DNA from: Panopea generosa
Taxonomy: Eukaryota; Mollusca; Bivalvia; Adapedonta; Hiatellidae
Length of the DNA: 64,000 nucleotides
NCBI GenBank assembly: GCA_029582155.1
Contig: CM055902.1
Coordinates: 15,326,086-15,390,085, forward strand
Direction: 5' to 3'
A model generated the notes under the pieces. It made no database searches and was not told the origin of the DNA. It saw only the letters and a list, made by a program, of their open reading frames with translations. How positions within the stretch are numbered: the first letter of the stretch is position 1; each line of letters starts with the position of its first letter. Positions 11,300 to 37,719 of this stretch are shown piece after piece. Made by a program: the position numbers and the translations under genes.

Positions 11300-11559
11300 T
11301 GATGCCTTTATTGATGCTGTTGATTGAGAATCAATAAAATACCTGAAATTAATATTTAAAACATTCAAAAGTCACTGGTCACTCGTTTCAAGTATTGCCT
11401 CTAGAGGGACTATTTCTCTGCCTCTACCATACTACTTTCGTACCAGTACTCTACACCTAATAAAAAACTGTAATCTTTTCACTAAAATCTGTACCCATGT
11501 ACAGTTTCATCATGAAAGGTCTAGTTAGTATTTTTTAATCGGATTTAACACCATTTTCA

Positions 11560-11962
11560 ACATGTAACAAGGACAAGAAAAATATGCAGCCGGTCTGGGA
11601 CTCAAACCCGGGACTCTGCTTACAGGGCGAATGCTCTACTGACTGAGCTAACTAGACTGCTTACATACATTTCTCTCCTAACAGGTTATGTGCACACTGT
11701 GACATATTCCCTCACAAATTTGGAATTCATCCCTGAATTTCCATAGAGACCTGAGAACCATGTTAATGTTTCTCGGGATGTATATAAGTCACAGCCCCAT
11801 GTTGGGCGCCATTGTAACAGGATGAGAAAAATATGCAGCCAGTCAGGGATTCAAACACGGGACCCTTCACTTACAGGGCAAATGCTCTACCAACTGAGCT
11901 AACCAGACTGCTTACTGTACATACATTTCACTCCTATTAGGTTACGTTCACACTGTGACATA
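11560..11962 (-). repeat. SINE family E, two tRNA-headed copies in tandem
   Basis: On the minus strand each copy has a good tRNA-like head with A-box TTAGCTCAGTCAGTAGAGC and B-box GGGTTTGAGTCCC (about 11668-11585 and the related 11912-11835). Both are followed by GCAGCCGG/CT...ATATTTTTCT. The plus strand around both copies ends in GTTA(T/C)GT(G/T)CACACTGTGACATA, so the block is a direct duplication about 250 bp apart. The acceptor and D-arm pairings are imperfect, so these are not functional tRNA genes. Confidence 0.6.
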
Positions 11963-12151
11963 AACACATTTCAGGATATAAATATATGTCATATCCATGG
12001 CTACTTATTTACACAATCCTCAAGTTGTACTCCCTGATCAGAATTAAACTAATTTAAGAATTTTTAAGAATTATTTTTTCATTTTTATATGGATTTATTA
12101 TGTATGTAACAAGTATGTATGTATCTGAGATAACAGTATCTTACAAAATAC

Positions 12152-12485
12152 CTTTATGAGTTACAAATCTTTTTTTTTTTACAACAAAATTTCAATAATC
12201 CGCCATGTTGTTTACATCACAAAGGATAGTAAGTTGCGGTAAGAAACCATTCGAAAGGATCGTATCGTTTCGATTTGCCAACCAATAAAATAATCAAACT
12301 TTTTATAATTATTTTATTTTATTCAAGTACATAATCTATTAAATAAAATAGAATTATTTGTAAACTATTAAATAAATTACATAACCTACACAGATAAGAA
12401 TATATCTTTAACAATTAAAATGATTTAAAACCTGAATCCAAACTACTGCACTATCCTTTGCATTCGATTAACAACAACAACAACA
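12152..12485. promoter_or_regulatory. Shared divergent promoter region of IFTAP and YIPF3
   Basis: The two genes face away from each other here. On the minus strand CAACATGGCGGATT (12198-12211) matches a YY1-type initiator element. It is followed by a donor ATAAAG-GTATTT at 12152/12151 that can join to the acceptor of the IFTAP start exon at 11343, giving a noncoding first exon of roughly 12152-12240 with a four-codon upstream ORF. On the plus strand the YIPF3 start codon at 12486 is preceded by a CAA-rich leader. I see no TATA box at a fitting distance. Exact transcription starts cannot be read from sequence. Confidence 0.45.
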
Positions 12486-27192
<14,707 letters not shown>

Positions 27193-27529
27193 GTTTTGTT
27201 ACTGTTGAAAGGTATGAGATCTTGCACTTTAATACTTGTGCCTCTGTGATTGTTGTTTACATTTATTATATTGAAACATATTTATAATTGGTGTGGTAAT
27301 TTGGCATTTATCCCTGAAATTTGCATATTGTTGTGTGTTTTGGAATTTCTGTATCTCAGATTTATTTGACCTTTAGATATTCTCATTCAAATATCACATA
27401 TACAAGTGAGATTTAAGTTTTTCATTCCTTGCATGTGTTTATTATCTACATATTGACTACAATCTAAAGATGGCATGTACATGTACTTGAACAAAATTAA
27501 AAGACAGATACATAACTGATGTCAATTTA

Positions 27530-27679
27530 AAGGGTTGTGGGTTTAAATCTTCCATCACGGCCATGTATGCAGTCATTGAGGAAGACAATTTGTCTGCATA
27601 TGCTTCGTACTGTTTCTACCCATGAAGACTTCGAGCATGATTTGTATCAATTGTAATAACTTGTTTTACAATCAAAGTA
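27530..27679 (+). repeat. SINE family A, interrupted by SINE B
   Basis: Contains GGGTTGTGGGTTTAAATCTT, GCATATGCTTCGTACTGTTT and CGAGCATGATTTGTATCAAT. The tail CACAATCAAAGTAAAATAA seen in other copies is split: ACAATCAAAGTA occurs before and after SINE B and the tail continues at 27968. Confidence 0.65.
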
Positions 27680-27954
27680 GCTGGGCCTGATTAGCTCAGT
27701 CAGTTACGCGTCTGACTATCAATCCTGGGGTTGTAAGTTCGAGTCCCCCGCCCAGCAACAGTCTCCGTGATGATTGATATACGACATTGTGTCTCTTTAT
27801 CATTCGTCTCTCACCACTGATTCAAGTGGGAAAGTTATCAGTTACTTGCGCAGACGGAGTGTTTTCGAGTAGTGGTAAATCCCAGAAAACAGTGGTTAGG
27901 TTAACTGATCATCTGTTAGCTCTCGATGGCATAAAAATGATACTAGATATTCAA
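27680..27954 (+). repeat. SINE family B, full length with 13-bp target duplication
   Basis: The 275-bp element is bounded by TACAATCAAAGTA on both sides (27667-27679, 27955-27967). The tRNA-like head starts GGGCCTGATTAGCTCAGTCA (A-box) and has GTTCGAGTCCCCCGCCC (B-box). The body has GATTGATATACGACATTGTG, CCACTGATTCAAGTGGGAAA and GGTTAGGTTAACTGATCATC. It is the best copy here for defining the family. Confidence 0.85.
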
Positions 27955-28792
27955 TACAATCAAAGTAAAATAACTAAGTTTTAAATTAATTTAAGGCATA
28001 TTCATTTTTTTTGTTAACTTTTGATCGGCTTTAAATTAACACTAGACGTACCGGTAAAACATATATCATTTTGTTGTTGATGCTGGCGTGGATTTAGATT
28101 AATTGTCACGCAATCAACAACACTCGGACCACAATATCCATAGCTTCCTATGCATGATTTATGCATAAGCAATATATAAGTTTGAGTTGCATAGATTGAT
28201 TTCTACTTCATTACATTCAGATAATCTGATTAAAGTGAATAAAGTTAAACGCTATTTCAATCATAATTTGAAATGAAAGATACATTTATATAAACATAGA
28301 AAAATTTATAAATTATAAATACTGGTAGTAACTTTTTTGTTCCTTTGATTAATAAGTTAGCATGAATGTACGCCATTAGTGGTGATGTTATCAGCTTGCA
28401 TGTATGTTTTACCAATTCAGAATGGAAAAAAATTATAGAATTGCTAGTGCTTGCAGTAATAGAACCTTGTAGTACATGTTTGTGATTTATGTTATAGCAC
28501 TGTGCAATTTGAATGCTTCATTGTCTACTCAATGTTACACTTTTTCTCAATGTGTCCATGGTATGATTGGGAACATGTGCAATTTGTAAACTGCTTACAT
28601 TTTCTTTGTCATGGTTCTTCATTGTTTTTGTATCACTCAAAGGGTAAAGGAAAATTGAATCTATGGTGCATTTTCAAACTCTCACCATAGTTATGTTTTA
28701 TGAAAGTCTCGGCAGATATTAAATTTTAAAAAAAAATAGAAACATAACAAAGATGTCCATTGTGTACAAGAAATAGAATCTGTCAGGCCATT

Positions 28793-28977
28793 ATAAATTA
28801 ATTGCTAGATTATCATCCAATTTTTTCTAAAAACAAGGAGGGCGGGTGGATTTTATTTTTTTAATTATTTTTTGTTCATTTTTAAAAAATTTTATTTTTT
28901 TTTTATGAAATAAAAAGAGTTTGGATGGCATGAAAATTAGGGGGCAGCAGGGAATGATAATCTAGCAATTAATTTAT
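28793..28977. mobile_element. Hairpin MITE-like element with 24-bp inverted ends
   Basis: 28793-28816 (ATAAATTAATTGCTAGATTA and on) is the exact reverse complement of 28954-28977. The ~137 bp between them is A/T-homopolymer rich. No clear target duplication and no second copy were seen here. Confidence 0.55.
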
Positions 28978-28984
28978 CTATATT

Positions 28985-29110
28985 TAGATATCGGGGAATG
29001 ACTGTGATTCATTCTATAGTCTTCCTCCACCAATAAAACTGCATGCCGTATCATGAACTTGTCATGTGCTGGAAATGGCATTAAACCCCTTCTCTCCTAT
29101 ACCAGGATAA
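28985..29110 (+). repeat. SINE family C tail
   Basis: TATAGTCTTCCTCCACCAAT, GTCATGTGCTGGAAATGGCA and TTAAACCCCTTCTC match the 3' end of the family C copies at 23943 and 20435. Confidence 0.5.
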
Positions 29111-30134
29111 ACATTCTAGTCTTGATCATTTTTAGATACTTTGATACTAATAAAAAGGAATTGAAGAGCATGCTTTTTTTTATAAATTAAAAAAAAAAAG
29201 AAGCTTGTTTTGGAACGGTTTTATCTCAACAATCAACATCATATGTATACAAAAAAATCTAATAGATCTGCTTTTTACTTGTCAGAGTTACAATACTCCT
29301 TCTTTCAATCTTTTTTTAGAATATTATTATTAATATTTATGTCTCTCTTAATTGTCTTATTAAGAATTTAGTACATGTATATAGATTTATCTTTGAAAGA
29401 AATGAAAAATACTTTGCATTTATTGTCAGTAATAATAAGTTGTAATAACAACTACAAGACTAAATAGGACCCTTCCATCCTTGTTTTTATTACCATTTCA
29501 ATACATGTACATGTACATTAAAAACATTTTTTTAATTTTTAACTGACTTGCAGGCAAACAGTGTAGACATTGATGATACTGCGAGTTATTAGAAGTTGAT
29601 CCCTCTCAACAGTTTTCAAATGGAATCATAAAGTAGCAAGTCAATAGTTAAAACTTGGCCAAATATTCTTGTATTTCTTCATATTGTGACATATATATTA
29701 TATGAGTTTCTGTGTAGTAACAATAAAAAACACTCATAATTAATTACACATAGTACTAATTTTAAAAAAAAATAATTTGGTTAAACAGTTATTTATATGT
29801 CTTATAAGAAATAAAAAAAAAATTAAAAATGACGATATTTCATTTTTTTTTGTTTCAGAGTAAGACATTGAGTTTTGGAAAATTGTGTGAGGACATTATC
29901 TCATGGAATTATGAAATGGTACAAGACTAATTTCCCGTGCTACTACATGTTCATACAGGTGTCGAGATTATAATGGGTGTAGTATACTGTCAATCTAGAC
30001 CTTGGGACCTCCACAGATGTAGATGTACATAACTTTATGTCTAAGTGTGCATATAAACTATTTTACTGAACAATGACACATGATGCAGGGTGAGTGTGCT
30101 GTGTGCAGCACTCAAAGATGTTTATATTTATTGA

Positions 30135-30375
30135 ATATACATTGTTTTACTGAAATATACATTGTCATACAGAAACTACATTGTTTTACTGTAACTGTAC
30201 TCTGTCAAACATAAAATGTACACTGCCACACAGAAACTGTACACTGTTTTACAGAAACTGTACACTGTATGACTGGTACTGTTCACTGTTTTACAGAAAC
30301 TGTACACTGTTTTACAGAAACTGTACACTGTATGACTGGTACTGTTCACTATTTTGCAGAAACTGTCCACTATAT
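30135..30375. repeat. Minisatellite, ~21-bp unit
   Basis: The unit is close to AACTGTACACTGTTTTACAG, about 11 copies; some have TATGACTGGT instead of TTTTACAG. Short Cys/Tyr-rich frames on both strands result from it. Confidence 0.8.
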
Positions 30376-30605
30376 GCCTGGGCTGCATTTCACAAAATAA
30401 CTTAAGTCAATTTGACAATTTCTCTGTTGTGTGTTCAAATTTGGTCGACATTTAAAGTGATTGTATTTTCAGAAAATATTTAACTTTCTGTATGATTTGA
30501 GCCAACTTGGCTTCATTTGGATGAAAAACATTCTGAACAATTGTTGGTCTACGTTTACAACAATTTTTGTTGTATGTTTTTTTGTGAAACGCATTCCTTG
30601 AGCTG

Positions 30606-30966
30606 TTCACTTGATTTATCAAAGAAATCTGTACCAGTCACTTAATTCAACACAGAAATCTGTTTCAGTCACTTAGTTTATCACAGAAATATGTATTAGT
30701 CACTTGGTTTATCATAGAAGTCTGTATTAGTCACTTGATTTAGCACAGACATCTGTATCAGTCACTTAATTTAGCACAGACATCTGTATCAGTCACTTGA
30801 TTTAGCACAGACATCTGCATCAGTCACTTGATTTAGCACAGACATCTGTATCAGTCGCCTGATTTATCACAGACATCTGTATAAGTCACCTGATTTAACA
30901 CAGAAACCTGTACCAGTCACTTGATTCAACACAGAAATCTGTACCAGTCACTTGATTCAACACAGC
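30606..30966. repeat. Minisatellite, 31-bp unit, about 11-12 copies
   Basis: The unit contains CAGTCACTTGATTTAGCACA followed by GACATCTGTAT. Spacing is 31 bp (TCACTTGATT at 30731, TCACTTAATT at 30762). The outer units are more diverged. Confidence 0.8.
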
Positions 30967-31770
30967 CTCATCATTATTGGAAAAGAAACTTGCACTTTTT
31001 TTTTTTTATTGTATCTTATAACAGACATCCCTTTTTGAAAAATGTAACATGTCTGGTGTAGGAAAGTGGATTGGGAGGTTTGTAGAGACTTAAGATAAAT
31101 AAAAAACTTTCCGGTGTATTACCATATTATTTTAATTAAAAAATGAAATATGCCCAAACTGTGTCATGAGTTGTAATCACATTTTATCAGCCACATGTAG
31201 TTATCAACCTTTTTTTCTGTATTTTTTAATATGTCATACAGTGAAACTGTAATAACTTGAGGTCAGCGCAGAGTTTCATGATATTTCGAGTCTCTGATGT
31301 TCTAGAATAATTGCATGAAAAGTACAAATGTTCTGCAAAATTACTTTTATAACTTTATAGGATTGCCACCCCATTGTCATTATTTTTAAAATGTTCTTTT
31401 TTTAATTGTATCTTTTTAATATTTCTGTCTTTAATCCGTCTTGCGACCATTGTCAATTACCGAACAGCTATGCATTGTGAAATAAACACTTCTATAAAAG
31501 TCTCACTGTTATATATCTGGGACAATACAATTGTATTGAACTGAACACTTATAGCAATGAACATTTTAAATTTAATTAAAAAACATGACAATTAAAAGCA
31601 GTACAATCAGAAATATTCTGCTAAAATAATGGCTTTAAAATTCTAATAACATCTAGGTAAAATCAATACAGAGGTGTGAAAAACATGGCATAGTAGATAA
31701 ACAAAAATATTGTTAGTGAAATTTCCAAAACAGGTGTCAAACACAGTATTTTACATGAAAATCATGTTAA

Positions 31771-31992
31771 CCCTTTACTTCATAAAGACGCCTTTGGACA
31801 CCTCTAATATTGAAAGCATTTATTCACCACGCATCAGCAATGGTTGAATTATGTTTATATTAACTGACAGAGTGGAAAACAGTGCAGGAAGTGTTCAGAT
31901 TGCTCGTTACGAGCAATCTGAACTCTTCCTGCACTGTTTTCAAAGGCCTTCTGTGATTGGTGCGGGAAAATGCATATCTATGGAGTAAAGGG
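31771..31992. mobile_element. piggyBac-type MITE, family P1, copy 2
   Basis: 222 bp, TTAA-CCCTTTACTTC at the left, GGAGTAAAGGG-TTAA at the right. It has the same internal hairpin as the copy at 10432 (AACAGTGCAGGAAGTGTTCA against CTCTTCCTGCACTGTTTTC). Confidence 0.8.
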
Positions 31993-32871
31993 TTAAATAG
32001 ACTGTCACCAAACAACAAGTTTTTGACTTTCTGTTGCTATCACAAATATTTGTATACTGTAAAACACTTTAAATTTAGGTGAATTTTATTTTGCGATTTT
32101 ATTTATTCACGAAATGTTGAATTTGTGTATTTCGAAAAGTGAAACTGGAAATGGATTTTTTATTCTGAAATGGGTTTTCGTTGGACTGAAATGATTTAGG
32201 ATATGATAAACATCTTGACAGTGAACATGATTGTAATTTTAGCGAAATCTTTGAATTCACGAGGGCTGAAACTCGCGAACTATAGCGAAAATAAAGTTCT
32301 TGCTAATAAAGTTGTGTTAAACAGTATGAAAAATGCACAGACTGTTCAGGCCCATACAGTTTTCTCGAGTCAGTCGATGTGCTCAAGTTTATGACGGCTT
32401 GAGTTGCTGCAGTTTCACTGTATATGGGGTTAATAACATGTAATTGCTGTACTGCTATTCTGTGATGCAGAATGTACTTCTGTAGGTGTTACTTATTGTT
32501 ATTCATTGTCGTTTTAAACTGATATGTAATAAACTACCAAAATATGCAATATGCTTTTTATTGTTTTGTTGACATTTATACAAATGTTGCCCCTAGTTTT
32601 ATAGTTTAGTTTAAACAATATTTTGTTCACATAAGTATATTTATTTATAATACAATTAACAATGAAGAAATAAAGTCATACATCTAACACATTATGTGGA
32701 AAGAATAGAGAAAAAGCTTTTGAAGCTTGTGTAAATCGGCTTCCGCGACAGTAATTTTACTTTCCATTATAGACTTTATCAAATTGTTCCGTGCTTATTT
32801 CAGTAGTTTTACAGCAAGAACAATCTTGTTGGTCTCGTTAAAGTAATATCTAACTTGCTGCAGTTCAAAGA

Positions 32872-33290
32872 ATGAACGAATAGGGTTTTACGGAGTACTA
32901 ACACATTATAGGTTAGTCAACGTCAACAAAAAGTAATATTCTAGGTGCACTGTACATGTATAAAAAAAGCAAATTAACATACAGATTTAAAACGTATCTC
33001 ATCAACAAATGAATATGCAGAATGGATCTAGAACCTTGATACCTGCAGAACTGCTGAGTTTCAGCAAATTCTTTTGTATTACTAAAATTGTTGCTTCTCA
33101 CTAAATGTATGAGCCACAGTGATCATATTCTCGACATCATTCGTATGGCTCGTTGGAACCACACAGGGGTTGGTAATTTAACCCCAATAATGAACATGAC
33201 AAAAAATGATAAAATGAACACGATACCCATTCAGAGGATTTCTACTTCTCTCCAGAGATCGACAGTGATTCTATTCTTACCAGGAACCAC
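32872..33290. repeat. ~420-bp dispersed repeat F, copy 1
   Basis: Starts AATGAACGAATAGGGTTTTA CGG and ends near CTATTCTTACCAGGAACCAC. It shares with the copies at 33350 and 59395 the strings AACACATTATAGGTTA, CAACAAATGAATATGCAGAA and CAGTGATTCTATTCTTACC. The short frames in it occur in all copies and look noncoding. Confidence 0.7.
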
Positions 33291-33349
33291 ACATGTTTTA
33301 TTGCAGTTCAAAATGATGAAAGGTCTAATTTAGTTGTTGGGTTGGAATG

Positions 33350-33757
33350 AATGAATGAATAGGGTTTTACGGCGTACTAACACATTATAGGTTATTCGAC
33401 GCCAACAGGGAGGAAGATTCCAGGCTCACTCTACATGTACAAAAACAACAAATTAACATACAGATTAAAAAAAAAATACACCAACAAATGAATATGCAGA
33501 ATGAACCTAGAACCTTGATACCTGCATAATTGCAGTTTCAGCAAATTCTATTGTATTACTCAAATAGTCGCTTCTTACAACATGTATGAGCCACAGTGGT
33601 CCTATTCTTGCCATCACTCATATGGCTCCCTGAAACCACACGGGATGATAATTTAACCACAATAGTGAACATGACAAAAAATGATAAAATGAGCACGACA
33701 CCCATTCGGAGGATACCTACTCCTCTGCAGAGATCTGCAGTGATTCTATTCTTACCC
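33350..33757. repeat. ~420-bp dispersed repeat F, copy 2
   Basis: Same family as 32872-33290, direct orientation, about 60 bp after it. Its end (GATTCTATTCTTACCC) abuts the first unit of the 65-bp minisatellite. Confidence 0.75.
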
Positions 33758-36620
33758 GTTGACAACAAAAGACGTGGATTAAGTTTGTTACTTTTCCCTC
33801 AACGGTGAGTTATAATACGTTTATTGACAACAAAAAGCTTGAATGTAAGTTTATTACTGTTCCCTCAATGCTGCATAATAACATGCTTTTTGACAACAAA
33901 AGAGGTGGATGTTAGTGTGTTACTTTTCCCTCAACGGTGAGTTATAATAGGCTTATTGACAACAAAAGACGTAGATTAAGTTTGTTACTTTTCCCTCAAC
34001 GGTGAGATATAATACACTTATTGACAACAAAAGGCGTGGATTAAGTTTGTTACTTTTCCCTCAACGCTGAGTTATAATACGCTTATTGACAACAAAAGAC
34101 ATGGATTAAGTTTGTTACTTTTCCCTCAACGGTGCGTTATGATACGCTTATTGACAACAAAAGATGTGGATGTTAGCGTGTTACTGTTCCCCCAATGGTG
34201 AGGTATAATACGCTTATTGACAACAAAAGGCGTGGATTAAGTTTGTTACTTTTCCCTCAACGGTGAGGTATAATACGCTTATTGACAACAAAAGACGTGG
34301 CTGTCAGTGTGTTACTGTTCCCTCAACGGTGAGTTATAATACGCTTATTGACAACAAAAGACGTGGATTAAGTTTGTTACTGTTCCCTCAACGGTGCGTT
34401 ATAATACGTTTATTGACAACAAAAAGCTTGAATGTAAGTTTATTACTGTTCCCTAAACGGTGCGTTATAATACGCTTATTGACAACAAAAGACGTGGATG
34501 TTAGTGTGTTAATGTTCCCTCTACGGTGAGTTATAATTCGCTTATTGACAACAAAAGACGTGGATTAAATTTGTTACTTTTCCCTCAACAGTGAGTTATA
34601 ATACGCTTATTGACAACAAAAGACGTGGATTAAGTTTGTTACTTTTCCCTCAACGGTGAGTTATAATACGCTTATTGACAACAAAAGACGTGGATTAAGT
34701 TTGTTACTTTTTCCTCAACGGTGAGTTATAATACGCTTATTGACAACAAAAGACGTGGATTAAGTTTGTTACTTTTCCCTGAACGGTGCGTATAATACGC
34801 TTATTGACAACAAAAGACGTGGATGTTAGTGTGTTACTGTTCCCTCAACGGTGAGTTATAATACGCTTATTGACAACAAAAGACGTGGATTAAGTTTGTT
34901 ACTTTTCCCTGAACGGTGCGTATAATACGCTTATTGACAACAAAAGACGTGGATGTTAGTGTGTTACTGTTCCCTCATTGGTGAGTTATAATTCGCTTAT
35001 TGACAACAAAAGACGTGGATTAAGTTTGTTACTTTTCCCTCAACAGTGAGTTATAATACGCTTATTGACAACAAAAGATGTGGATTAAGTTTGTTACTTT
35101 TCCCTCAACGGTGAGTTATAATACGCTTATTGACAACAAAAGACGTGGATTAAGTTTGTTACTTTTCCCTGAACGGTGCGTATAATACGCTTATTGACAA
35201 CAAAAGACGTGGATGTTAGTGTGTTACTGTTCCCTCAACGGTGAGTTATAATACGCTTATTGACAACAAAAGACGTGGATTAAGTTTGTTACTTTTCCCT
35301 GAACGGTGCGTATAATACGCTTATTGACAACAAAAGACGTGGATGTTAGTGTGTTACTGTTCCCTCAACGGTGAGTTATAATACGCTTATTGACAACAAA
35401 AGACGTGGATGTTAGTGTGTTACTGTTCCCTCAACGGTGAGGTATAATACGCTTATTGACAATAAAAGACGTGGATGTTAGTGTGTTACTGTTCCCTCAA
35501 CGGTGAGTTATAATACGCTTATTGACAACAAAAGACGTGGATTAAGTTTGTTACTTTTCCCTCAACGGTGAGGTATAATACGCTTATTGACAACAAAAGA
35601 CGTGGCTGTCAGTGTGTTACTGTCCCTCAACGGTGAGTTATAATACGCTTATTGACAACAAAAGATGTGGATGTTAGTGTGTTACTGTTCCCTCAACGGT
35701 GAATTATAATACGCTTATTGACAACAAAAGGCGTGGATTAAGTTTGTTACTTTTCCCTCAACGGTGAGTTATAATACGCTTATTGACAACAAAAGACGTG
35801 GATTAAGTTTGTTACTTTTCCCTGAACGGTGCGTATAATACGCTTATTGACAACAAAAGACGTGGATGTTAGTGTGTTACTGTTCCCTCAACGGTGAGTT
35901 ATAATACGCTTATTGACAACAAAAGACGTGGATGTTAGTGTGTTACTGTTCCCTCAACGGTGAGGTATAATACGCTTATTGACAATAAAAGACGTGGATG
36001 TTAGTGTGTTACTGTTCCCTCAACGGTGAGTTATAATATGCTTATTGACAACAAAAGACGTGGATTATGTTTGTTACTTTTCCCTGAACGGTGAGGTATA
36101 ATATGCTTATTGACAACAAAAGACGTGGCTGTCAGTGTGTTACTGTTCCCTCAACGGTGAGTTATAATACGCTTATTGACAACAAAAGACGTGGATGTTA
36201 GTGTGTTACTGTTCCCTCAACGGTGAGTTATAATACGCTTATTGACAACAAAAGACGTGGATTAAGTTTGTTACCGTTCCTTCAAAGGTGAGGTATAATA
36301 CGCTTATTGACAACAAAAGACGTGGCTGTCAGTGTGTTACTGTTCCCTCAACGGTGAGTTATAATACGCTTATTGACAACATGAGACGTGGCTGTCAGTG
36401 TGTTACTGTTCCTTCAAAGGTGAGGTATAATACGCTTATTGACAACAAAAGACGTGGCTGTCAGTGTGTTACTGTTCCCTCAACGGTGCGTTATAATACG
36501 CTTTTGAAAACTAAAGACTTGCCTGTAAATGTGTTACTGTTCCCTCAACGTTGAGGTATAATACACTTATTTACAACAGAAGACATGAACGTAAGTTTGT
36601 TACTGTTTCCTCAACGGTGA
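33758..36620. repeat. Minisatellite, 65/66-bp units, about 44 copies, with dimeric higher order
   Basis: Consensus parts: GAGTTATAATACGCTTATTG, ACAACAAAAGACGTGG, TTGTTAC(T/TG)TTCCCTCAACGGT. Two unit types differ in the middle: type A GATTAAGTTTG (65 bp) and type B GATGTTAGTGTG (66 bp). A type A unit ending CCCTGAACGGTGCGTATAAT followed by type B recurs at 34781, 34911, 35171, 35301 and 35824, about 130 bp or its multiples apart. The last units (36480-36620) are more diverged. The 88-codon frames are repeat products. Confidence 0.9.
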
Positions 36621-36839
36621 TAGACAATAATTTAATCATTCCAGTGGGGATCTCGATTTTGAGCTGGACATTTAGACGACGAAAACTTTTTCTTGTGATT
36701 CTTAGGCACGCATGACAAAGTTAAATACAGAAACACACATTACCAGAACTGACAGGACTAAGATAATACAAAGTAATAGGGATTTCACCATGAAAAATGA
36801 AAAAAAGAAACAAGAATCAATTTCGATCATACTACATCC

Positions 36840-37719
36840 ATGTCCGATTCGGATTACCATAATTTAATAAGCATAAATAAAACTGCATTTGAGGTCTTTT
36901 GTGATCATGTTAAAGATATTCATGAATCTGAAAACAGATCACATAAAAATAGTTTCTGCATTCTTCTTACTAAACTGCGGCCTGGAACGTCAAACAAATT
37001 GTTATTTAGCTGTGGGATTGATTCAATTAAACGAGCTATTGTTTTTGCACGAAAGGCGTTGCCTACAAACTTTGTACCAAGATATGTAGGAACAGAATAT
37101 ATAGTTATAGATCAACATACCAGAAAACTAGCACAAACACCATTCGGTGGTTATAATGAACCGGCCATATTGGTTATAGATTGTACATACATATACACAC
37201 AGAAAAGGTCACAATTCACAATCCAGAGACTTTCTTGAAACATGCATGAAACACGTCCGTTAGTTAATCCTATGATGATAGTAACCACAATAGAATACAT
37301 TGTTAGCGAATTAGACCCATATCTCAGTGACGGTAAAAACAACGATGCTAACATCTTAAAACAAGCATTCACCCACAATATCGAAAACAACGAAAGACTG
37401 GTTGAAATGTCTGTGTTTTTGAAAAAAAGGAGCGAAACAACACACAGTAGAAGAAAGCAACTCCTCACGACTTGTTACTAAAATAAGACTGGTAATGGAG
37501 TCTGTAAATGGAAGGATACAATCTTGGAAGTGTTTAAACACTATTCTAAATACACATATCCCACTCATAGGTGGATATGTCCGGCTAATATCCGCAATAT
37601 GCAATAAATATTGCAAGTCTTTTAATACCGGTGGTACTAATGATGAACTACTTAGTATTCGCATTATATATCTTGCCAAGCAAAATAGCGCATTGATAGA
37701 CACAATCCTTAAGGATTGA
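36840..37719 (+). pseudogene. Broken DDE transposase (DDE_Tnp_4, Harbinger/ISL2EU-like)
   Basis: Three consecutive plus-strand frames read as one family. 36840-37238 has LLTKLRPGTSNKLLFS (helix-turn-helix-like part), ARKALPTNFVPRY and ILVIDCTYIYTQK with the first catalytic Asp. 37242-37481 has RPLVNPMMIV and LSDGKNNDAN. 37495-37719 has MESVNGRIQSWK with the likely third acidic residue, and GGYVRLISAICNKY. The frame breaks near 37235 and again near 37481. A segment normally between KNNDA and the SRR-rich part, which holds the DRGFRD-like motif, is missing around 37385. It cannot make an active transposase. No clear terminal inverted repeats were found around it. The family assignment is from memory of the domain pattern. 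Confidence 0.75.

Larger units (their letters stand above)
27193..32560 (+). other. YIPF3 3' UTR candidates and downstream repeats
   Basis: No further gene seen. Just after the stop codon GTTGAAAG-GTATGA (about 27211) could act as a donor, with acceptors TTGCAG (near 29554) and GTTTCAG (near 29859), so the 3' UTR may be spliced. Poly(A) signals on the plus strand include CAATAAAAAA near 29722, GAAATAAACA near 31480 and GTAATAAACT near 32527. The stretch also holds SINEs A, B and C, a hairpin element at 28793-28977, two minisatellites (30135-30375 and 30606-30966) and a piggyBac-type MITE. Confidence 0.4.

Noticed and set aside
11585-11668. Functional tRNA-Thr gene on the minus strand
   Set aside because: A and B boxes are good, but the stems are imperfect and the copy is duplicated with its SINE flank.
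34263-36554. 88-codon frames with repeating YNTLIDNKRRG
   Set aside because: Direct products of the 66-bp minisatellite units; they break wherever 65-bp units occur.
33758-36620. CRISPR-like array of regularly spaced repeats
   Set aside because: Units are contiguous with no unique spacers, and the genome is eukaryotic with spliced genes.
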